The position numbers and the translations under genes were made by a program. A stretch of DNA of 64,000 bases from Congeria kusceri (lineage: Eukaryota; Mollusca; Bivalvia; Myida; Dreissenidae). Below the pieces are notes generated by a model. That model did no database searches. It had not been told where the DNA came from and saw only the letters and a list, made by a program, of their open reading frames with translations. The first letter of the stretch is position 1; each line of letters starts with the position of its first letter. The stretch covers positions 15,285,201 through 15,349,200 of the forward strand of contig CM051028.1 in the NCBI GenBank assembly GCA_027627225.1, given 5' to 3'. Below, one piece after another: positions 58,201-64,000 of the stretch.

Positions 58201-61200
58201 TATGAACTTGTCTGTATTTGGTTTCAATAATTTACATGTAGTTTTATACATATTGCCACACAAAAATCAGTACTTAAATGAAAATATTTTAAGATTAACT
58301 TGAGATGTTTCTGGAATATGGCCCCAGTACTTTGTGTCTTTTGAGAAAGATCATTAGAATGCTTCCTGAGATGGGATTGAACTCGCATTCCCCCATTTGA
58401 CATGCAGACACAGTATCCATTACACAACTGTGACCACTGAAGGATCGAACTCGGATTCCCCCATTTGACATGCAGACACAATATCCATTACACAACTGTG
58501 ACCACTGAAGGATCGAACTCGGATTCCCCCATTTGACATGCAGACACTATATCCATTACACAAGTGTGACCACTGAAGGATCGAACTCGCATTCCCCCAT
58601 TTGACATGCAGACACAATATCCATTACACAACTGTGACCACTGAAGGATCGAACTCGCATTTCCCCATTTGACATGCAGACACAATATCCATTACACAAG
58701 TGTGACCACTGAAGGATCGAACTCGCATTCCCCCATTTGACATGCAGACACTATATCCATTACACAAGTGTGACCACTGAAGGATCGAACTCGCATTCCC
58801 CCATTTGACATGCAGACACAATATCCATTACACAACTGTGACCACTGAAGGATCGAACTCGCATTCCCCCATTTGACATGCAGACACTTTATCCATTACA
58901 CAACTGTGACCACGGAAGGATCGAACTCGCATTCCCCCATTTGACATGCAGACACAATATCCATTACAAAAGTGTGACCACTGAAGGATCGAACTCGCAT
59001 TCCCCCATTTGACATGCAGACACAATATCCATTACACAAGTGCGACCACTGAAGGATCGAACTCGCATTCCCCCATTTGACATGCAGACACAATATCCAT
59101 TACACAACTGTGACCACTGAAGGATCGAACTCGCATTTCCCCATTTGACATGCAGACACAATATCCATTACACAAGTGTGACCACTGAAGGATCGAACTT
59201 GCATTCCCCCATTTGACATGCAGACACTATATCCATTACACAAGTGTGACCACTGAAGGATCGAACTCGCATTCCCCCATGTGACATGCAGACACAATAT
59301 CCATTACACAACTGTGACCACTGAAGGATCGAACTCGCATTCCCCCATTTGACATGCAGACACTTTATCCATTACACAACTGTGACCACGGAAGGATCGA
59401 ACTCGCATTCCCCCATTTGACATGCAGACACAATATCCATTACAAAAGTGTGACCACTGAAGGATCGAACTCGCATTCCCCCATTTGACATGCAGACACA
59501 ATATCCATTACACAAGTGCGACCACTGAAGGATCGAAATCGCATTTCCCCATTTGACATGCAGACACTATATCCATTACACAACTGTGACCACTGAAGGA
59601 TCGAACTCGCATTTCCCCATTTGACATGCAGACACCATGTCCATTACACAAGTGTGACCACTGAAGGATCGAACTCGCATTTCCCCATTTGATATGCAGA
59701 CACAATATCCATTACACAACTGTGACCACTGACGGATCAAACTCGCATTCCACCATTTGACATACAGACACCATGTCCATTACACAAGTGCGACCACTGA
59801 ATAGGGTAGCTTTAAGCAAGGATATAATTCTCCTTTCAGCTGATTTCATCTAGTTGGTCTTTATATACACACTGCTTTTTTTTGCTGGATCTGTTTTTCC
59901 CCGACATGGCTGTAAAATCACACCTGTGTTTAAGATCGATGTCATCCAGACTGGACATTTGATTAATACAGTCGACTCCCAATGCCTCGAACTTGCTTGT
60001 CCCAATTTGTTTGTTGGCTCAAAGTTTCTTTTTAGGGCTCGATAGTTCATTGATTTTCATTCTTATCAATTACTATCGTTAAGCTCGAATCCGCGAGGGT
60101 CGAATTTTTGGATGGCTCGAAATGTTTGTCACTGTCCCACTGTTTTCACAGATTTAATTGTTTGTTGGCTCGAACACACTTCGGTCGCATCGATGGATTA
60201 GATGCAATGGATTAGTGTCAGGTGTTAAGAGAATGCAATAATTGACTTCACATCTTTCACAAACTTAAAATAAATGACATGAAATTCATAAAATATATAA
60301 ATCTATGTTTGATGTCTGATAATAACCATTATAGCTATCTGAATACTACACAGCCAGAAAATGCATAAGTTCACATTCCCGACGTCCGTTTAGCTAGAAG
60401 TTTCCTTGCCGGTCCCCGCGACTTCAAGCGTCGACTGTATTTAATTACAATATAAAATATCCAGTTTTGAAACAAATTTATTGTATATACAGCTATTTAA
60501 CTCGTGCTTTTAACATTAAGTTAAGAAACATGTCTGAAGATATTTTTACTGTCATTAAAAAAAAATATGAAATGATGTTTTGTCTTACAGATCTATAATA
60601 TGTGATAATATATAGCTTATAGTTTGAGCGTTCATTTTTTATTCCAACTTACAGTACTTAAATCAATCAAAAACATGTGATGACTTTTGTAGAATCTGAA
60701 TTCCTAGTTCTGATTGTATTTCTTGCAGCCAAAGAAGCAGAGAAGGTCCAATCCAAACAAGACTACCCCTTTTAAGCCCACAGTAATCAACACTGCGCAG
60801 ATGGATCTGAACTTCGGAGCCATGAAATCCCCAAAACCAGTGACTGGAAAATCCCAGAAGTCTGTCGTTTCTTCGCAAGTTAAATCATGCACTTCTGGTG
60901 TGTCTGCTAGAAAGTCAGGTGGCTGCATTCCGAGGAAGTCAATGAGTATGTTTCAACCCTTCAAGGCTTGTTCTAATTATTAAATATTAAGCTTCTAAAA
61001 ATTTTAAGTCAAAACAATAAGCAAAAATGACGATAACTTTTGGGGAGACAGATGTTGTATATTTTTAATTGGCAAAATATCATATATATTTTATTAAAAA
61101 CTAGAATGGCATGTGTGTCCACATTTTTACTTTCAACTAAACTAAGACACCTTTTTTCTCAGATTGGTCTCGTTTTTATATTCTTCAGTTCATATCAGTT

Positions 61201-62905
61201 GACCAAGTTGAGCCTGACATTGTACATTTTACTGCAAAGGGATATTGCTCAGTAATATTTTATTTTACAGCAACCCCGTTCAAATTCACAGCCGGGAACA
61301 CCAGTTCCCTAAACTGCACCACAACCAGCAAGAGCGCATTTGACCTGAAGGCCAGTCTGGCCAAGCCGCTGACATGGAAACCACACAAGGGCAAGCTGAA
61401 GCAGATTGATGGTTCAACAAAGAGCCCCGTCTACGTGAAAACTGCCATCAAAGTACAGAAGGAGAGGTAATTAAAGCTTATTCTATTCTGTATGAGGTTT
61501 ATTGTAATTTAAATATTAATAAACTTGGTGTGGATCTTCTTCCTTTCAGCTGATTTTGTCCTTTTCAATGCCAAACATGATAAGCAAATTGTGCTTAAAT
61601 TTGATGGATCTGTTTCAAATGGTTACGGTTAAGTGAATCTTAAAGGGATGTAGTATATTCCTATCCTGAAGTATTTCAAAAATGACACCCCTGTTGATAA
61701 AAGAAGGCAATTTGTTTTACTGGGTAAAAGTTCTTGTATGCTAAAGGACATGTGATTTTTTATTATTAACTATATATATAATATGTACTTTCATTGTGAT
61801 TGTCACACAATAAACAGATTAACAATATCACATTTTCAGTGCTCCAGCTAAGTTTTGGTGTAGAGGGTATATGTATACTCAAACTAAAATTGATGGGGGT
61901 CAATGTAAACTTGGTCCAAAACATATTTCTAAAGTCTGTGCATAAATGTACACCTTGATTTTGTTTTCTTTGTGCATCTTGTGATTTTCCATGCATAAGT
62001 TTTTTAGCTCGACTATTCAAAGAATAGGTGAGCTTTCCTACTACCCCCGGCGTCGGCGTACGCGTCCATGTCTGAATGTGGTTCAAGTTTTTGTTCAAAA
62101 GTCATGTAACTTCGAAACTACATAAGTTACTCACTTGAAACTTGGAATATACCTTTGTCATCAACTCCAGCGTCAGGGGCAACAATCCCCATAACTCTTT
62201 TTTGTATTTTGACAGAGTTATGCCCCCTTTTCACATAGATTTTCTGTTGAAAGTTTATATTCAAAAGTTGTGTGACTTAAAAACTACTTAAGTTATTCAC
62301 TTGAAACTTGGAACTAGCCTTTGTCATCAACTCTATTATCAGGGGCAACATTACCCATAACTATGTTTTGTATTTTGACAGAGTTATGCCCCTTTTTCAC
62401 TTAGATTTTCTGGTTAAAGTGTATATTCAAAAGTTCTGTTGCTTCAAAACTACATAAGTTATTCACTTGAAACTTGGACTGACCTTTGTCATCAACTCTA
62501 GTATCAGGGGCAACATTACCCATAACTCTGTTTTGTATTTTGACATAGTTAGCCCACTTTTTACACAGTCTTTGTGGTTAAAGTTTTTGTTCCAAAAATT
62601 TATAAACCATACAAGGCTTCACTTAAAAATATTGTATTTTAACAAATTTATGCCCCTTTCACTATCCAAAATATGTACCAACTGAAATACTTTGAATAGT
62701 CGAGCGCGCTGTCCTCTGACAGCTCTTGTTTATCCACACTCCTTATGTGGTCGTTTCATAACTTATTGACTGTGATCCTAAAATGAATATTTCCTTACAA
62801 CTCTGTCCTGTATATTTCAGGGTGAATGCCAGAACCACAGTGAATGAAAGGCGTGCCAACAAGAAAGAACAGGCCAAGATGGCACGAAGAGGCATCAAAA
62901 TGTGA
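46148..62905 (+). CDS. NUSAP1: NUSAP1 ortholog (nucleolar and spindle-associated protein), 10 exons, 537 aa
   Basis: Seen: exons 46148-46225, 53320-53370, 53701-54153, 54402-54473, 55268-55439, 56275-56367, 56989-57185, 60729-60945, 61271-61466 and 62821-62905 splice with consistent GT-AG phases into 537 codons. Residues 1-43 form a SAP motif ([18 protein letters not shown], then LIAELNKYY). Residues 44-275 are low-complexity Lys/Ser/Thr/Pro-rich. [15 protein letters not shown] and [20 protein letters not shown] match the conserved NuSAP middle block. [16 protein letters not shown] and KPHKGKLK match the conserved C-terminal block, followed by a basic tail. Known: NuSAP is nuclear/nucleolar in interphase, binds DNA through SAP and bundles spindle microtubules in mitosis. 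The human protein is 441 aa; the extra length is in the linker. I see no KEN tripeptide, the degradation motif noted in vertebrates. Confidence 0.93.
47150..47510. repeat. ATA/AATAAT simple-sequence region
   Basis: Runs of AATAAT and ACTACT around a short unique core. Ile/Leu-rich open frames here are by-products. Confidence 0.8.
47620..48950 (-). pseudogene. Degraded MULE transposase, copy B (inverted, in NUSAP1 intron 1)
   Basis: Minus-strand pieces align with copy A in order. 48950-48682 has EYTPNIPQ and [18 protein letters not shown] (copy A: RYYVSLKADKNYKK). 48675-48280 has [43 protein letters not shown] and [14 protein letters not shown]. 48000-47640 has [20 protein letters not shown] and GDLRLSDS (copy A: LVEGQFQEF, GTLRLADS). 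About 100 residues, including the first catalytic Asp, are missing between EYIRT and LCKMHV. Copy A keeps the part that B lost, and the reverse. No inverted ends were found. Confidence 0.72.
49003..49175. repeat. Long foldback (hairpin) element
   Basis: The left arm (GAAATAATTGACAGGTAACT, GGTTATTGCGGTAATAACCA, GTTCCGATGC) pairs with the right arm over about 60 bases. The centre holds a second palindrome, AAACCACGAGGGC / GCCCGAGTGGTTT. TTATTGCGGTAATAA is itself palindromic. Confidence 0.85.
49925..50040. repeat. CTGA-type tetranucleotide repeat
   Basis: Interrupted runs of CTGACTGACTGA alternating with TGTAACTGA. Confidence 0.85.
50697..50763. mobile_element. GAGGCGCGTCG MITE fragment
   Basis: GGCGCGTCGTGGGAAAACCG, TTAATGCATGTGCGTAAAG and the first arm of hairpin 1, then unrelated sequence. 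Confidence 0.8.
51309..51574. repeat. Two tandem copies of a 132 bp unit
   Basis: AGGTA(T/C)ATTTAATAGTTTTT to AAACCAGAGAGA, starting at 51309 and 51441, with few differences. Confidence 0.85.
52755..53200 (-). repeat. Interspersed repeat (CAGGGCCT...GGCC family), copy 2
   Basis: Inverted relative to 34340-34765. It ends about 120 bp before NUSAP1 exon 2. Confidence 0.75.
53320..53370 (+). CDS. NUSAP1: NUSAP1 exon 2
   Basis: 51 nt, acceptor CTTTTAG, donor AAAAG|GTGAGT. Codes residues 27-43, [17 protein letters not shown], the second SAP helix. Confidence 0.9.
53701..54153 (+). CDS. NUSAP1: NUSAP1 exon 3
   Basis: 453 nt, acceptor TTTCTTAAG, donor AACA|GTACTG (weak). Codes residues 44-194, Ser/Thr/Pro/Lys-rich with several TP and SP sites suited to mitotic kinases, ending [15 protein letters not shown]...GKRKQIET. 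The donor is chosen because phase 0 is needed to enter exon 4. Confidence 0.88.
54402..54473 (+). CDS. NUSAP1: NUSAP1 exon 4
   Basis: 72 nt, acceptor TATTTCAG, donor [30 protein letters not shown] then PGVK; KKKRRS is a candidate nuclear localisation signal. Confidence 0.88.
54540..55030. repeat. Tandem array in NUSAP1 intron 4, about 150 bp unit
   Basis: Units with CCAAGTTCGATAATCA(A/T)C, CCAAATCACC and AACTG(T/C)(G/A)GAGTTATGGCC, related to the array at 5205-5810 but on the other strand. Confidence 0.7.
55030..55250 (-). repeat. Interspersed repeat (AAAGGTGGCGGGGCCC family), copy 3, abutting NUSAP1 exon 5
   Basis: Same orientation and words as 37740-38100 (AACAATCCCAGCTATTTAT, AAAATCCCCTTTTGGGGT, GGGCCCCGCCACCTTTCACC, CCAAAGGTGAAAAAAAACTG). 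Only about 16 bases separate its end from the exon 5 acceptor AG. Confidence 0.75.
55268..55439 (+). CDS. NUSAP1: NUSAP1 exon 5
   Basis: 172 nt, acceptor TTCTTGTTAG, donor AAAA|GTATGA. Begins with two [12 protein letters not shown] repeats, then a helical block [20 protein letters not shown]. The end phase (+1) is required by exon 6. Confidence 0.86.
55440..56274 (+). other. NUSAP1 intron 5
   Basis: Contains a tRNA-like minus-strand sequence (about 55770-55845) with B-box form GGTTCAATTCC and an imperfect A box, probably a SINE head. The rest is not recognised. Confidence 0.55.
56275..56367 (+). CDS. NUSAP1: NUSAP1 exon 6
   Basis: 93 nt, acceptor CATTTTCAG, donor CCTG|GTAATG. Codes [20 protein letters not shown], part of the conserved central block. 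Confidence 0.9.
56989..57185 (+). CDS. NUSAP1: NUSAP1 exon 7
   Basis: 197 nt, acceptor TTACTTGTAG, donor AATAAG|GTATAA. Codes [20 protein letters not shown] and on, then a charged helix. Closest to the vertebrate protein at [14 protein letters not shown]. Confidence 0.93.
57255..58082. repeat. 46 bp minisatellite, 18 units
   Basis: Exactly 18 in-register units. A unit reads GAAACTTTGAGTCCGTTTCC, TGGGTATATCCAGGGGTCGT, ATTCCA. The main variants are ACTTT/ACATT/ACATC. Because 46 is not a multiple of three and the unit lacks stops on the minus strand, all three minus frames stay open for up to 382 codons. The mixed-frame peptides show these are not genes. Confidence 0.95.
58053..58327. mobile_element. 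MITE-like segment joining the two satellites
   Basis: Left GGGTCGT(A/T)TTCCAGAAACAT then TTTAAGTGAAATCTTAA. Right TTAAGATTAACTTGAGATGT, TTCTGGAATATGGCCCC. These are inverted. Its left end coincides with the last minisatellite unit. Confidence 0.65.
58367..59800 (-). repeat. 68 bp satellite with tRNA-like monomers, about 21 units, 7-mer higher-order repeat
   Basis: On the minus strand a monomer reads AGTGGTCACAGTTG, TGTAATGGATATTGTGTCTG, CATGTCAAATGGGGGAATGC, GAGTTCGATCCTTC. It has an A-box-like TGTAATGGATA, an anticodon-like loop with T33 and GTC, and a good B box GAGTTCGATCC, in the order and spacing of a tRNA. AGTGGTC at the 3' side merges with the next unit. The 476 bp (7 x 68) block from about 58624 is repeated from about 59100 with the same rare variants (CACTTTATCC, CACGGAAGG, TACAAAAGTG). 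Confidence 0.8.
60729..60945 (+). CDS. NUSAP1: NUSAP1 exon 8
   Basis: 217 nt, acceptor TTTCTTGCAG, donor ATGA|GTATGT. Basic, Ser/Thr-rich microtubule-binding type sequence with [20 protein letters not shown], which resembles the TPFKF block of the next exon. Confidence 0.9.
61271..61466 (+). CDS. NUSAP1: NUSAP1 exon 9
   Basis: 196 nt, acceptor TATTTTACAG, donor GAGAG|GTAATT. Codes [32 protein letters not shown] and on, the most diagnostic NuSAP block. Confidence 0.94.
62000..62735. repeat. Inverted-ended tandem-array element in NUSAP1 intron 9
   Basis: AGCTCGACTATTCAAAG at the left and CTTTGAATAGTCGAGC at the right are inverted. Between them are three to four units of about 150 bp (ACTTGAAACTTGGA, TTTGTCATCAACTC, AGGGGCAACA, CCCATAACTCT, TTTTGACAGAGTTATGCCCC). 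Confidence 0.8.
62821..62905 (+). CDS. NUSAP1: NUSAP1 exon 10 and stop
   Basis: 85 nt including TGA at 62903-62905, acceptor TATATTTCAG. Codes [20 protein letters not shown] then ARRGIKM, matching the basic tail of NuSAP proteins. Confidence 0.9.
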
Positions 62906-62951
62906 GGAACAACCAGTGGTCGATATTCCTGCAGCCTTGTAATGTGGGACC

Positions 62952-62962
62952 AATAAATAAAT
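62952..62962 (+). terminator. NUSAP1: NUSAP1 polyadenylation signal
   Basis: Overlapping AATAAATAAAT 47 bp after the stop codon, followed by a T/GT-rich stretch (GTTCCCTGTTTTGTTG). Short 3' UTR. Further AATAAA words near 63083 could serve a longer form. Confidence 0.7.
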
Positions 62963-63484
62963 GTTCCCTGTTTTGTTGCAGCATGGGACTCAGCGTGAGT
63001 GTTGGAACCTGCAGCAGCAGAAATCAACAGTGAAATGTGTGCTTAGCTGCTATTACATCTTCAAATTAATGGGGTCAACAGAAAATAAACACTGCCATCT
63101 GAGGCATATTTTTTGTTGGCGAAGCTTCTTTCTCATAGTTGAAGGCCATACAAACGCAATGCTATTGGTAGCACACTTTATAAATAAGCCAAGTGAAATG
63201 GATAGAAAAAAGTACTGTTACTATTCACATGCATTTAATAAATGGTACATTTAAAATGATAATGCAATATGTGCCAATAAGTACTCGGATTCCCGCTGCA
63301 GTGCTTTTAAATTAATTCAAATTTAAAATCAAAATACTTTATTTGTGTATGCTGTATATTTCAACATTGATCCTATATTAAATATCCTGGTGTTCGTACA
63401 TGAATATGAACTCTAGTTACTTCTCAAAGGGCTCACTCTGCTGTTCGCCAAATTAGCCAATGAGGCCAAAAGAAACAAATTCAG

Positions 63485-63655
63485 TGTTTCCGGCAACCCG
63501 ACCCTCCATAGCGAAAAAAAAACGACCCTCAAGTTTTTCGTGATTATTGTTTTCCGTGAAATCCGTATTTGTCCGACTTTAGATTATTTTTAATGTGTCT
63601 TAAAAAAAACTAAATCCAGACCCTAACAAACTTTTTTGAGACTGTTGCCCGAAAC
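63485..63655 (-). repeat. Interspersed repeat (GGGCAACTGTCTC family), copy 2
   Basis: Reverse complement matches 15860-16060 across CGGGCAACAGTCTCAAAAAA, AAGACACATT, GATTTCACGG, AACTTGAGGGTCG and GGGTCGGGTTGCC. Confidence 0.65.
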
Positions 63656-64000
63656 AAATAAAACCAAATTTTACCTGACTACAAAATTTGTGTAAAGACT
63701 TGTGTTCAATACTTCTGTAATAATGGCATAGATGTTTTCATATAACCTTTAAAATCATCTTGTAAATAGATATCGTCATAACCTGATTCTGTTGTATGTT
63801 TCGTATAAATCTTTTATTAGCTTTAGTTTCTACATTTTAAAAATGTACATTCGAAAAGTTTTGTCTTTTATGTGTTTTCACTTTTACTCCACTGTTGTCG
63901 TGCTATTTTCTTATTTGTCATTTTCACAATGTTATGTTGTTGTCCTTATAAGTGCATGTAAATACAATGACTATTATTGGCTGTATAAAGCTGATGAGTT

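Larger units (their letters stand above)
57186..60728 (+). other. NUSAP1 intron 7
   Basis: 3.5 kb, of which about 2.3 kb is two adjacent satellites (57255-58082 and 58367-59800) joined by a MITE-like segment. 59800-60728 is AT-rich, with a few TCGAAC/GGCTCGAA words and nothing else recognised. Confidence 0.8.
62906..64000 (+). other. NUSAP1 3' UTR and downstream intergenic sequence
   Basis: The 3' UTR probably ends near 62975. Beyond it lie a TTCGCCAAATTAGCCAA repeat piece (63440) and copy 2 of the GGGCAAC(A/T)GTCTC repeat (63485-63655, minus). No gene seen to the window end. Confidence 0.6.

Noticed and set aside
58224..59705. Series of 65-codon minus-strand frames spaced by multiples of 68 bp
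   Set aside because: By-products of the 68 bp satellite; identical peptides at multiples of the period and no splice or domain evidence.
62970..63010. Possible small exon after NUSAP1 (TTGTTGCAG ... GTGAGT)
   Set aside because: Only 13 bases between the sites, beyond the stop codon and polyadenylation signal; no continuing frame.

Overview
This is a window of animal nuclear genome, almost certainly from a bivalve mollusc. The evidence is long introns with GT-AG splicing, two spliced animal genes, low GC content, and a dense load of MITEs, hAT-like and Mutator-like elements and 150-170 bp tandem arrays of the kind seen in bivalves. A foldback MITE with GAGGCGCGTCG termini recurs five times and recalls repeats of Dreissena (zebra/quagga mussels); that genus-level guess rests on memory. 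Almost none of the open frames longer than 60 codons is a gene. The real genes had to be assembled exon by exon from splice sites and reading phase.

Gene 1 (minus strand, first exon ending at 42357, running off the left edge below 460) has eight exons, 374 codons so far. It encodes an N-terminal hydrophobic hairpin, a complete SMP lipid-transfer domain and the start of a C2-like domain, the architecture of extended-synaptotagmin/tricalbin-like membrane-contact proteins. Its introns fill nearly all of 1-42 kb; the first is 22.4 kb.

Gene 2 (plus strand, 46148-62905) has ten exons and 537 codons and is a NUSAP1 (nucleolar and spindle-associated protein) ortholog. It has an N-terminal SAP motif, a Lys/Ser/Thr/Pro-rich middle and the conserved C-terminal microtubule-binding blocks.

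The two genes are head to head. Between them sits a 3.2 kb Mutator-like element (42812-46011) with about 100 bp inverted ends, an 8 bp near-perfect target duplication and a broken transposase gene. Without it the two start codons would be only about 590 bp apart, so it appears to have split a bidirectional promoter. A second, inverted, decayed copy of the transposase lies in NUSAP1 intron 1.

Five patterns stand out. (1) A 42 bp minisatellite (about 10.37-11.97 kb) is a tandem expansion of the 3' end of gene 1 exon 4 including its 5' splice site, which leaves dozens of decoy donors directly downstream of the real one. (2) A 68 bp satellite in NUSAP1 intron 7 looks like a tRNA-derived monomer on the minus strand and has a 7-monomer (476 bp) higher-order repeat. 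(3) Beside it is an 18-copy 46 bp minisatellite that seems to have grown from a MITE end. (4) A transposon-in-transposon-in-array nest lies at 20.76-24.48 kb. (5) A hAT-like element with a perfect 8 bp duplication has had its right end and flank triplicated in tandem (659 bp units).
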